From positions 1 to 6,931 of the forward strand of contig JAKAPB010000099.1 in assembly GCA_021823045.1 (NCBI GenBank): a DNA stretch of 6,931 nt. Direction: 5' to 3'. The stretch is from Actinomycetes bacterium (GTDB taxonomy: Bacteria > Actinomycetota > Acidimicrobiia > Acidimicrobiales > Acidimicrobiaceae). This document shows positions 1 through 6,500 of this stretch, piece by piece. The notes under the pieces were generated by a model. The model was not told the origin of the DNA and ran no database searches. It saw only the letters and a program-made list of their open reading frames with translations. Numbering within the stretch: position 1 is the stretch's first letter; each line of letters begins with the position of its first letter. The position numbers and the translations under genes are program-made.

Positions 1-186
1 CAACGAACCTCCCCAAAGCAGTACTTCAATGAGGTCAAGGGCGAGCTAAAAAAGGTCGACTGGGCCTCGAAGAAGGAAGTCAGGAATTACTCGGCCGTCG
101 TGCTGATAACGCTTACCTTTGCCGTAACGCTTATATTTTTGCTCAATGTCCTCTTCTCGCGTCTAGTGATATTCCTTTTCAAATGA
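1..186 (+). CDS. secE: Preprotein translocase subunit SecE (5' end missing)
   Basis: SecE is the small membrane subunit of the SecYEG protein-export channel; it clamps around SecY. The last 61 codons are open in frame from base 1 and stop at TGA 184-186; the start lies outside the window. The visible part has the family layout: an amphipathic stretch with the conserved GELKKVDW core (visible residues 14-21), then one hydrophobic helix of roughly 25-30 residues (from about visible residue 30) ending in a short tail LFK. A single membrane helix is the usual short form of SecE, as opposed to the three-helix E. coli form. The residue after the core Trp is Ala, where most SecE proteins have Pro (W-P-[ST]). 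nusG follows after 4 bases, the standard pairing, which supports the call. The identification rests on motif, hydrophobicity and position. Confidence 0.93.
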   Translation, partial: QRTSPKQYFNEVKGELKKVDWASKKEVRNYSAVVLITLTFAVTLIFLLNVLFSRLVIFLFK

Positions 187-190
187 TCGG

Positions 191-895
191 TTGAACAATA
201 AGGTGTCAGAATTTACAGACGAATTTGAGGTTGCTGCGGACGGTTCTCTTATCGAGGACGAGTTCACTGTGGGAGTTGTCGATGAGGACACACTCCTGAA
301 TGAGGGAGCCGAGGACGAAGAGGTCGAGTTTGAGCTGCTAGAAAGCCCATACGACCGAAGCGGTGATTGGTATGTCATTCACTCCTACGCGGGATACGAA
401 AATAAGGTTAGATCGAACCTCCAGGCCAGGATTGCATCAATGGGCATGGAGGAGAGGATCTTCGAGGTGGAGATTCCAGTGGAAGACGTGACTGAGTTTA
501 AAAATGGTAAGAAGGTCACGTCCCAAAAGAAGGTCTTTCCAGGCTACATTATGGTCCGCTGCTATATGGATGACGATGTCTGGCAGGTGGTTCGAAACAC
601 CCCGGGCGTCACCGGATTTGTGGGATTGGGGTCAAAGCCGACTTCGCTGTCTCGGCGAGAGGTCGAATCTATGCTTCAGTTCCAGACGGTTGCTCATGAG
701 GCGATGCGAAGGCTCAAGCCCAAGGTTGACTTTGAGATCGGCGAGACAGTTAGGGTGAAAGAAGGCCCGCTCGCCGACTTCTCCGGTGAGATTTCGGAGA
801 TAAATGAAGACCAGATGAAGTTGAAGGTGCTCTTCAATATCTTTGGTCGTGAGACCCCCGTTGAACTGGAGTTTGCCCAGGTTTCAAAGCTCTAG
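191..895 (+). CDS. nusG: Transcription termination/antitermination factor NusG
   Basis: NusG binds the RNA polymerase clamp with its N-terminal (NGN) domain and contacts Rho or ribosomal protein S10 with its C-terminal KOW domain. The 234-residue product shows both: NGN about residues 59-162 ([15 protein letters not shown], then FPGYIMV at 116-122 and [11 protein letters not shown] at 135-145), and KOW about 178-234 ([17 protein letters not shown], ending [13 protein letters not shown]). Residues 7-51 form an acidic tail with 19 Asp/Glu and no Lys/Arg; long acidic tails are common in actinobacterial NusG and are the main reason this protein is longer than E. coli NusG (181 aa). The start is uncertain: TTG 191 lies 4 bases after the secE stop but has no good Shine-Dalgarno sequence, and GTG 203 in the same frame has AAGG directly against it. 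Translational coupling to secE is likely. Stop is TAG 893-895. Confidence 0.96.
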   Translation: MNNKVSEFTDEFEVAADGSLIEDEFTVGVVDEDTLLNEGAEDEEVEFELLESPYDRSGDWYVIHSYAGYENKVRSNLQARIASMGMEERIFEVEIPVEDVTEFKNGKKVTSQKKVFPGYIMVRCYMDDDVWQVVRNTPGVTGFVGLGSKPTSLSRREVESMLQFQTVAHEAMRRLKPKVDFEIGETVRVKEGPLADFSGEISEINEDQMKLKVLFNIFGRETPVELEFAQVSKL

Positions 896-974
896 TGAAT
901 TTGTGGCCGGGCTCAAGGGCCCAGTCTCATAGTGGAAGTTGTCCAGTCGATAGTAAGTTGAGGATGTATCAAAG
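896..974 (+). promoter_or_regulatory. nusG-rplK gap, possible L11-operon leader
   Basis: This 79-base gap holds three short inverted repeats: GGGC 909-912 with GCCC 919-922, TGGA 933-936 with TCCA 942-945, and TCGAT 947-951 with GTTGA 957-961 (loop AGTAA). The last overlaps the rplK Shine-Dalgarno sequence GAGG 960-963. In E. coli the L1 protein represses the L11 operon by binding mRNA just upstream of rplK, so a control site here would be expected. I cannot match a known L1-binding consensus with certainty; the stems are short and could be chance. No terminator with a T-run is seen. Confidence 0.3.
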
Positions 975-1403
975 ATGGCAAAGCGTACCGTAACTGCGGT
1001 TGTGAAGATCAACCTTCCGGCGGGTTCGGCTACTCCGGCCCCGCCGGTAGGAACCGCCCTTGGACCGCACGGAATTCAGACGATGGAGTTCGTGAAGCAG
1101 TACAATGCTGCAACCGAGAGCCAAAAGGGGCAGATAATCCCCGTAGAAGTGACTATATTTAACGACCGCTCCTTCAGTTTTGTACTGAAGACCCCACCGA
1201 CCCCGGTTCTGGTTCGCCAGGCCGCCGGAGTTCCGAAGGGATCGGCCACGAATCGTAAGGTCCAGGTTGGGACGATTACGAGGGCGCAGGTTGAGGAGAT
1301 CGCAAGGACCAAGATGCCGGACTTAAACGCATATGACATCGAGGCCGCTATCAAACAAGTGATAGGGACCGCTGAGTCTATGGGTATTGCTCTGGCGGAC
1401 TAA
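975..1403 (+). CDS. rplK: 50S ribosomal protein L11
   Basis: L11 binds the GTPase-associated centre of 23S rRNA (helices 43/44) at the base of the L12 stalk and is needed for normal elongation-factor function. The 142-residue product has normal family length: N-terminal domain about 1-70 with [12 protein letters not shown] (residues 15-26, including the flexible proline segment), then [12 protein letters not shown] (64-75) and the C-terminal rRNA-binding domain about 76-142 with TKMPDLNA (112-119). ATG 975 is preceded by GAGG at 960-963, about 11 bases away. Several positions differ from common L11 sequences: [12 protein letters not shown] instead of ALGQ[HQ]GVNIMEF, Val40 where Cys is common, and GTAES (131-135) where GTARS is near-constant. 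The reading frame is intact, so these look like lineage differences, not damage. rplA starts 32 bases after the stop. Confidence 0.97.
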   Translation: MAKRTVTAVVKINLPAGSATPAPPVGTALGPHGIQTMEFVKQYNAATESQKGQIIPVEVTIFNDRSFSFVLKTPPTPVLVRQAAGVPKGSATNRKVQVGTITRAQVEEIARTKMPDLNAYDIEAAIKQVIGTAESMGIALAD

Positions 1404-1434
1404 CAGCCCTGAGGGGCAGTATTGGGAGATCACA

Positions 1435-2166
1435 ATGGCAACGCTAACCAAAAGGCAGAAGGCTACGGCGCAAGTCTTCGATAAGACAAAGCTTCATGCC
1501 CCGATCGAGGCTATATCCATAGTAAAAAAGACCTCCACTGCTAAGTTTGACGAGACCGTTGAACTTGCAGTAAGGTTAGGAGTCGATCCCAGGAAGGCGG
1601 ATCAGATTGTTAGGGGTACTGTTTCCCTTCCATCTGGCACCGGAAGAGAAGTGAGGGTTGCGGTCTTCGCTGCGGGCGAGGCCGCCCAAGAAGCTAAGGA
1701 TGCGGGAGCTGACGTTGTCGGCGCCGATGATTTAGTCAATCGGGTCCAATCGGAAGGTTTTTTAGAATTTGACGTCGCTATTGCGACTCCTGACATGATG
1801 GCGCAGGTCGGAAAGCTTGGTAGGGTGCTTGGTCCTAGGGGTCTAATGCCAAATCCCAAGACCGGAACGGTTACGACCGATGTCGCTAAGGCGGTTACGG
1901 AGTTCAAAGGCGGACGGGTCGAGTATCGTACTGACAAGGTCGGCATCATCCATCTTCCAATTGGCAAGGCGTCCTTTGGCGCCGACAAACTGGCCGAGAA
2001 CTTTAGGGCAGCCTTAGAAGAGCTTCAGAGAGCGAAGCCAGCCTCGGCCAAGGGTAAGTACCTAAGGACAATTGCACTGTCGTCTTCCCAAGGGCCCGCA
2101 GTCAAGATTGATACCAATCGGGTCAGAATTTTCGACGAGGAGATTCAAGCGGCGGCCAACGCCTAA
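1435..2166 (+). CDS. rplA: 50S ribosomal protein L1
   Basis: L1 binds 23S rRNA helices 76-78 and forms the mobile L1 stalk that guides deacylated tRNA out of the E site; in E. coli it also represses its own operon. The product is 243 residues, slightly longer than the ~230 of E. coli. The two-domain fold is recognisable from [22 protein letters not shown] (about 35-56), [10 protein letters not shown] (61-70), and the signature around [20 protein letters not shown] (116-135) followed by [14 protein letters not shown] 1435 is chosen because GGGAGAT ends 4 bases before it; an upstream in-frame TTG/CTG-type reading from 1387 would overlap rplK and adds residues unlike L1. The TAA stop at 2164-2166 sits in a very small GCCT/AGGC inverted repeat (2161-2172). 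rplK and rplA look co-transcribed and translated from separate ribosome binding sites. Confidence 0.97.
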   Translation: MATLTKRQKATAQVFDKTKLHAPIEAISIVKKTSTAKFDETVELAVRLGVDPRKADQIVRGTVSLPSGTGREVRVAVFAAGEAAQEAKDAGADVVGADDLVNRVQSEGFLEFDVAIATPDMMAQVGKLGRVLGPRGLMPNPKTGTVTTDVAKAVTEFKGGRVEYRTDKVGIIHLPIGKASFGADKLAENFRAALEELQRAKPASAKGKYLRTIALSSSQGPAVKIDTNRVRIFDEEIQAAANA

Positions 2167-2318
2167 AAAGGCAACTATATTCGTTCAGGTAGCTGAATTA
2201 ACTTTCGATTCGCTCAAGAGGTCCGGTGCCGTAAGGCTTAAAGGTCGCTGACCGCCTGATGAGGCGATCTCTACGGGTCGGCAGAGAGAGCAGCTCGATT
2301 GTGTACCCGAGGAGAGAT
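2167..2318 (+). promoter_or_regulatory. rplJ leader with alternative RNA folds (L10-leader-like)
   Basis: The 152 bases between rplA and rplJ are rich in complementary segments. Fold A: AGAGGTC 2217-2223 pairs with GATCTCT 2266-2272 (7 bp, one G-U), enclosing hairpins GCC-GTAA-GGC (2228-2237), GGTC-GCT-GACC (2243-2253) and GCCT-GATG-AGGC (2254-2265), a four-way-junction shape. Fold B: ATCTCT 2267-2272 pairs instead with AGAGAT 2313-2318, covering part of the rplJ ribosome binding site up to the base before ATG, stacked on CGGGT 2274-2278 with ACCCG 2305-2309. A further option is GCTGACC 2247-2253 with GGTCGGC 2276-2282. A separate hairpin TTCAG-GTAG-CTGAA lies at 2184-2197. L10(-L12) represses rplJ translation through such a leader in E. 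coli and B. subtilis; position and architecture fit, but I did not match the Rfam consensus base by base. Confidence 0.6.
2309..2314 (+). promoter_or_regulatory. rplJ Shine-Dalgarno sequence
   Basis: GAGGAG ends 4 bases before ATG 2319 and decides this start over two in-frame alternatives, GTG 2301 and ATG 2259. The latter lies in the loop of a leader hairpin and would add 20 residues not typical of L10. The 3' half of this site overlaps AGAGAT 2313-2318, which can pair with ATCTCT 2267-2272. Confidence 0.75.
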
Positions 2319-2855
2319 ATGGACAATCCACGGCCGGAGAAGGTCGCGATCGTCGAAGAGTTGAAGGACAGGTTTAAGTCTGCCCAAGCAGTGCTGGTAA
2401 CCGAGTACCGAGGCCTAAGGGTCACGGACCTTGAGGAGATCAGACGTAAGCTCAGAGACACCGGCGGCGAATACAAAGTGTTCAAGAACACTTTGGTTAG
2501 AATAGCCGCAGATCAAAGTGGACTATCTGAGTTGGAGCAACTGCTTGTTGGTCCAACTGGTTTGACGTTTGTTTCTGGAGACGTCGCTGAGGTCGCAAAG
2601 AGCCTTAGAGACCTTTCAAAGGCAAAGCCCGCCTTGGTTATAAAAGGCGGAGTCCTCGCTGGCAAGCCCATCGGCGCCCAGGCCGCGCTCGCTTTAGCAG
2701 ACCTTCCTTCCAGGGATGCTCTGCTAAGCCAGATCGCTGGCGTAATGGCCGCACCGATGAGAGATTTTGCTGGTCTGTTGAAAGCCCTTCCGCAGAACTT
2801 CGCTTATGCCCTTTCGGCATTGGTGGAGAAGAAGAGTCAAGACGAAGCGGCCTAA
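2319..2855 (+). CDS. rplJ: 50S ribosomal protein L10
   Basis: L10 anchors the L7/L12 dimers to the ribosome: its N-terminal domain sits on 23S rRNA beside L11, and its C-terminal helix carries the L12 dimers. The 178-residue product matches the family: VAIVEELKDRFKSAQAVLVTEYRGL (about 9-33), LRDTGGEYKVFKNTL (45-59), VGPTGLTFV (77-85), and a C-terminal helical tail around FAGLLKALPQNFAYALSALVEKK (150-172), the expected L12-binding helix. Length is slightly above E. coli L10 (165). ATG 2319 is chosen for its GAGGAG Shine-Dalgarno site and for the alignment of MDNPRPEK with known L10 N-termini. It is followed after 66 bases by rplL, the invariable partner. Autoregulation of this pair by the upstream leader is expected from E. 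coli and B. subtilis. The frame is intact. Confidence 0.97.
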   Translation: MDNPRPEKVAIVEELKDRFKSAQAVLVTEYRGLRVTDLEEIRRKLRDTGGEYKVFKNTLVRIAADQSGLSELEQLLVGPTGLTFVSGDVAEVAKSLRDLSKAKPALVIKGGVLAGKPIGAQAALALADLPSRDALLSQIAGVMAAPMRDFAGLLKALPQNFAYALSALVEKKSQDEAA

Positions 2856-2876
2856 GCCCAAGTGTACTAAAAAGCT

Positions 2877-2902
2877 TTCGACCGTCGCTAAGGATGGTCG
2901 GA
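2877..2902 (+). promoter_or_regulatory. Hairpin in the rplJ-rplL gap
   Basis: TTCGACCGTC 2877-2886 pairs with GATGGTCGGA 2893-2902 over 10 bp with two G-U pairs and a six-base loop GCTAAG. No T-run follows, so it is not an intrinsic terminator. It ends just before the rplL ribosome binding site. It might separate rplL initiation from ribosomes leaving rplJ, be a processing site, or stabilise the downstream message. The pairing is visible in the sequence; the role is inferred. Confidence 0.6.
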
Positions 2903-2918
2903 GATCGTAAAGGAGATC
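2900..2918 (+). promoter_or_regulatory. Strong, duplicated rplL Shine-Dalgarno region
   Basis: AAAGGAG at 2909-2915 lies 6 bases before ATG 2922, the best-matching and best-spaced ribosome binding site in the window. The 7-mer GGAGATC occurs twice, at 2900-2906 and 2912-2918, on a 12-base period; the first copy overlaps the 3' arm of the preceding hairpin. rplA uses the same GGAGATC at 1425-1431. A strong site fits the need for several L12 copies per ribosome from a message that encodes L10 once. Confidence 0.7.
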
Positions 2919-2921
2919 CTT

Positions 2922-3308
2922 ATGGCAACAAAAGAAGAAGTACTCGATTCAATAGCAAATATGACCGTTCTTGAGCTTTCAGAACTCCTCAAAGAGTTTG
3001 AAGAGCGTTTTGGTGTAACCGCAGCGGCACCGGTAGCCGTAGCGGCTGCGCCAGCTGGCGGTGGTTCGGGGGCTGATGTAGCTGCACCCGAAGAGCAGGA
3101 TGAATTCGACGTCGTGCTGATTTCAGCGGGTGAGAAGAAGATCCAGGTCATCAAGGAGGTCAGGACCCTCACGAACCTCGGACTCAAAGAGGCGAAGGAC
3201 CTGGTCGATGGTGCCCCCAAGCCAGTACTTGAGAAGGTATCAAAGGAAGACGCCGAGAAGGCAAAGGGCCTCCTGGAAGGCGCCGGCGCTACCGTCGAAC
3301 TCAAGTAG
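2922..3308 (+). CDS. rplL: 50S ribosomal protein L7/L12
   Basis: L7/L12 is the multicopy stalk protein that recruits and stimulates the translational GTPases (EF-Tu, EF-G, IF2). The 128-residue product shows all parts: N-terminal dimerisation and L10-binding helices (about 1-33, [20 protein letters not shown]), an Ala/Gly/Pro-rich hinge (about 33-57), and the globular C-terminal domain (about 60-128) with the factor-binding face [20 protein letters not shown] (72-91) and the ending GAGATVELK. The length is normal (about 120-130). The hinge is followed by an acidic [10 protein letters not shown] run, as in other actinobacterial L12 proteins. The start is fixed by AAAGGAG six bases upstream and by [11 protein letters not shown] matching family N-termini. 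It closes the rplJL pair; a terminator-like hairpin begins 18 bases after the TAG stop. Confidence 0.98.
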   Translation: MATKEEVLDSIANMTVLELSELLKEFEERFGVTAAAPVAVAAAPAGGGSGADVAAPEEQDEFDVVLISAGEKKIQVIKEVRTLTNLGLKEAKDLVDGAPKPVLEKVSKEDAEKAKGLLEGAGATVELK

Positions 3309-3325
3309 TTAGTTTTTTATTTGTT

Positions 3326-3366
3326 GCCCGGGTGCCTCAATTGGCGTCCGGGCTCATCATTTTTTT
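3326..3366 (+). terminator. Terminator-like hairpin 1 after rplL
   Basis: GCCCGGGTGCC 3326-3336 pairs with GGCGTCCGGGC 3343-3353: 11 bp, two G-U pairs, loop TCAATT. A run of seven T lies at 3360-3366, but six bases (TCATCA) separate it from the stem, so termination may be partial. A second T-run (3313-3318) precedes the stem. Partial termination here would lower rpoB transcription relative to rplJL, as the E. coli rplL-rpoB attenuator does. Structure seen; efficiency inferred. Confidence 0.7.
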
Positions 3367-3407
3367 GGTTTGATGCTACGATAGACGCCAAGAAGGATTA
3401 TTTTCTG

Positions 3408-3437
3408 GATACCAAGGGGAATCTTTGGTGTCTTTTT
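3408..3437 (+). terminator. Terminator-like hairpin 2 upstream of rpoB
   Basis: GATACCAAGG 3408-3417 pairs with CTTTGGTGTC 3423-3432: 10 bp, two G-U pairs, loop GGAAT, followed immediately by five T (3433-3437). This is the standard shape of an intrinsic terminator, though the stem is not GC-rich. Its left arm can alternatively pair with TTGGTGT 3456-3462, which would break the hairpin. It follows hairpin 1 by 54 bases. It probably acts as an attenuator, because rpoB and the expected rpoC need transcription past it unless a promoter lies after it. Confidence 0.55.
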
Positions 3438-3583
3438 GGTCACCTTCTCGTCAGATTGGTGTATATTTAAAAGAGTCGTGCGCGGTGTTCCCTTTTTCAG
3501 GCTGTCTTCGCCGTATTTCCGCGCCCTCAGACAGGTAATCAGACCAAGTATTTCATCGATTTGTTACTAGCGCGCCTTCCTAT
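3438..3583 (+). other. Remainder of the rplL-rpoB gap, interleaved inverted repeats
   Basis: No gene is seen here. Two inverted repeats interleave: GCGCGG 3480-3485 with CCGCGC 3519-3524, and CTGTCT 3502-3507 with AGACAG 3529-3534. Arranged A-B-A'-B', they could form either a pseudoknot or two exclusive stems. TATATT at 3462-3467 resembles a -10 box but has no good -35 at 16-18 bases, so I do not call a promoter. The whole rplL-rpoB gap is 287 bases, much longer than the others in the window. Confidence 0.4.
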
Positions 3584-3588
3584 AGGAG
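3584..3588 (+). promoter_or_regulatory. rpoB Shine-Dalgarno sequence
   Basis: AGGAG ends 7 bases before TTG 3596. This spacing supports the TTG start. The ATG at 3589 touches the site directly and is in another frame, so it is not served by it. Confidence 0.75.
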
Positions 3589-3595
3589 ATGTCAG

Positions 3596-6500
3596 TTGAA
3601 CTCTCGTATTCAGTCACCCGAGAGATTCTCTTTCGCTAACCTAGCTGAGGTCATGCCTCTGCCTGACCTTATTGCGATACAGAGAGAGTCTTTCGATTGG
3701 TTCTTAGAGCACGGATTGGCCGAAACCTTCCGTGATATCTCGCCGATCGAAGACTTCGGCGGTCAGTTGCGGCTCGAATTGGATTTCGACCCAAATGATC
3801 AAGACCTCAAGCCCCTTCCAAAATATAGCGAAGAGGAATGCAGGGAGAAGGATCTTACCTACTCAATTCCGATCTTCGTCAAGGCGACCTTTTCTAACCG
3901 GGTGACCGGTGAGATTAAGGAGCAGACAGTCTTTATGGGCGACTTCCCGATGATGACCGAGAAGGGCACTTTCATCATCAACGGAACCGAGAGGGTAGTT
4001 GTTTCCCAGTTGGTCCGCTCTCCTGGGGTACTGTTCCAAGCTGGTAGGGACGGCAAGACCGTTTTGACCGCGACTATCCACCCCTACCGAGGCGAGTGGA
4101 TCGAGTTTGATGTCGAGAGAAAGCCTGGAAGGGACATTAACGTAGGTGCCAGGGTCGCTAGAAAGAGGCGGTTAAGTCTCTTTACCGTCGTTAGGGCGCT
4201 TGGTTACGATCAGGTAGATGTTATAGATCGCCTGGTGAACCATTTTGACTACCTCGGGGCACAGTGGGAAAAGGAGCGCTCCGATGGCCTTACTCAAGAT
4301 GGGGCGTTGGTTGAAATCTTCCGGAAGGCACGCCCTGGCGAGCCTCCAACCCTCGACGCAGCGAGAAACTACTTTGAAAACGCCTTTTTCTCCTCAAAGC
4401 GTTACGATCTCACCAAGGTTGGTCGGTATAAGTTAGCTCGTAAGCTCGGCCCAGAAATAACCAAGATGTCGGAGATCCTAGGCATAGATCTCGAGCATCC
4501 CGGGGAACATGAGACCGTGCTTCACCGCAATGAGATTCTCACCACAGCGACATACATGCTGCATTTAGCGGATAACGCGCCTGGGTATCGGATGGACGAT
4601 CAAGACCACTTCGCAAACAGGAGGGTTCGTAGCGTCGGCGAATTGATCCAAAACCAGTTGAGGTTAGGACTTTCTAGACTCGAGAGATTAGTTCGCGAGC
4701 GGATGACGACTCAGGATGTCGAGGCAATTACGCCTCAGACCTTGATTAATATCCGTCCAGTGGTCGCCGCGATTCGCGAGTTCTTCGGTACTTCGCAACT
4801 TTCGCAGTTCATGGATCAGAACAATCCTTTGTCAGGCTTGGCCCATAAGCGCAGGCTTTCGGCACTAGGACCGGGGGGCCTTTCCAGGGAGCGAGCTGGA
4901 TTCGAGGTGCGAGATGTTCACACTTCGCACTATGGAAGAATGTGTCCGATCGAGACTCCTGAAGGTCCGAACATCGGTCTCATCGGAGCCTTGGCTACCT
5001 ACGCAAAGGTAAATGACTTTGGCTTCATCGAGACGCCTTATCGAAAGGTAGTTGGTGGGAAGGTCACAGATGAGATTGTCTACCTGGCGGCCGATGAGGA
5101 AGAGGAATACGTCATCGCTCAGGCGAATGCCAAGATCGGTCCAGATGGGAGCTTCACAGAGGATCGCGTACTAGCGCGTAGGTCTCCTCTTGGAGCCGGT
5201 GTCAGGGTCGAGGGAAATACGACGACCTACGGACTCACTTCTGAAGTTGATTTTGTACCACCTTCAGAGATCGACATGATGGACGTGTCCCCGAAGCAGA
5301 TCGTTTCGGTTTCGACATCACTTATCCCATTCGTCGAGCATGACGACGCAAACAGGGCCTTGATGGGTGCGAACATGCAGAAGCAGGCGGTTCCGCTGGT
5401 TGTGCCAGAAGCTCCATATATCGGCACCGGAGTTGAGGCGAGAGCGGCAAGGGACGCGGGAGACGTGCTTTTGGCCGAAGGGTCTGGCGTAGTCTCTGAC
5501 GTTTCTGGCGAAGTCATAACTGTCGAATATGATCCAGGACAGACCAATAGGCTGGGTGTACCGCTAGGCCGCAAGCTGCATCGGCTTTTGAAGTTTCGCC
5601 GCTCCAATCAGAACACTTGTATGAACCAGAAGATTCTGGTCGAAGTGGGCCAAAGGGTAGAGAAAGGTGATGTCCTTGCGGATGGTCCTTCTACTCACAA
5701 CGGTGAGCTCGCCCTTGGCAAGAACCTTCTCGTTGCCTTCATGCCTTGGGAAGGCTACAACTACGAGGACGCAATAATCCTCTCAGAGCGATTGGTTAAA
5801 GACGACGTTCTCACTTCGATTCATATCGAGGAATATGAGATCGACGCGAGGGACACCAAACTTGGTGCAGAGGAAATTACGAGGGATATCCCGAATCTAT
5901 CTGACGAGGTGACAGCTGACCTAGATGAGCGGGGGATCATCCGGATTGGAGCCGAAGTCGGCCCGGGAGACATTCTGGTTGGCAAGGTTACGCCAAAGGG
6001 CGAGACCGAGCTAACTCCAGAAGAGCGTCTACTAAGGGCCATATTTGGTGAAAAGTCTCGCGAGGTGCGAGATACGTCGCTCAAAGTTCCGCACGGGGAA
6101 TCAGGTAAAGTTATCGACGTCAGAGTATCGACTAGAGACGATACATCTGAGCTCCCTCCCGGTGTAAATCAGCTTGTCAGAGTGTATGTTGCCCAGAGGC
6201 GTAAGATTACCGAAGGGGACAAGCTAGCTGGTAGGCACGGAAACAAGGGTGTAATTTCCAAGATTCTTCCGGTTGAAGATATGCCCTATTTTGCTAACGG
6301 TATGCCGGTAGACATCATCCTGAGCCCGCTAGGCGTTCCGAGCCGAATGAACGTCGGGCAGGTCCTGGAAAGCCACCTCGGCTACGCCGCTAGGTGGGGC
6401 TGGTCCGGTAATGAACTGGCGAAACAGCCGATCAGCGGAACCGAGACAAAAACACGTCCGAGGACTGAGCCTTCCACTTGGATCGCAACTCCAGTTTTTG

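Noticed and set aside
163..378. Minus-strand Ser-rich open frame opposite the start of nusG
   Set aside because: It mirrors the acidic Asp/Glu codons of the NusG tail; GA-rich sense codons read as Ser/Ser-like codons in antisense. It has no recognisable domain or ribosome binding site.
504..758. Arg/Ser-rich + strand frame inside nusG
   Set aside because: Out-of-frame shadow of a clearly conserved NusG coding region.
1387..1434. Upstream extension of rplA
   Set aside because: The 16 added residues overlap rplK and do not resemble L1; ATG 1435 has a well-spaced GGGAG.
2161..2172. Terminator at the end of rplA
   Set aside because: GCCT/AGGC is only 4 bp with no T-run after it.
2176..2181. 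TATATT as a -10 box for an rplJL promoter
   Set aside because: No -35-like hexamer is found 16-18 bases upstream, so it cannot be told from chance.
2259..2318. Upstream extension of rplJ from ATG 2259
   Set aside because: That ATG lies in the loop of a leader hairpin and lacks a ribosome binding site; ATG 2319 has GAGGAG and matches L10 N-termini.
2888..3304. Minus-strand Ser/Ala-rich frame opposite rplL
   Set aside because: It is an antisense shadow of the low-complexity, highly conserved L12 gene with no independent evidence.
3436..3467. rpoB promoter (TTGGTC and TATATT)
   Set aside because: The spacing is 20 bases and the -35 match is poor; transcript start mapping would be needed.
5227..6084. 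Minus-strand frames opposite rpoB
   Set aside because: They are Ser/Pro-rich antisense shadows with no family motif or ribosome binding site; the sense strand is intact rpoB.
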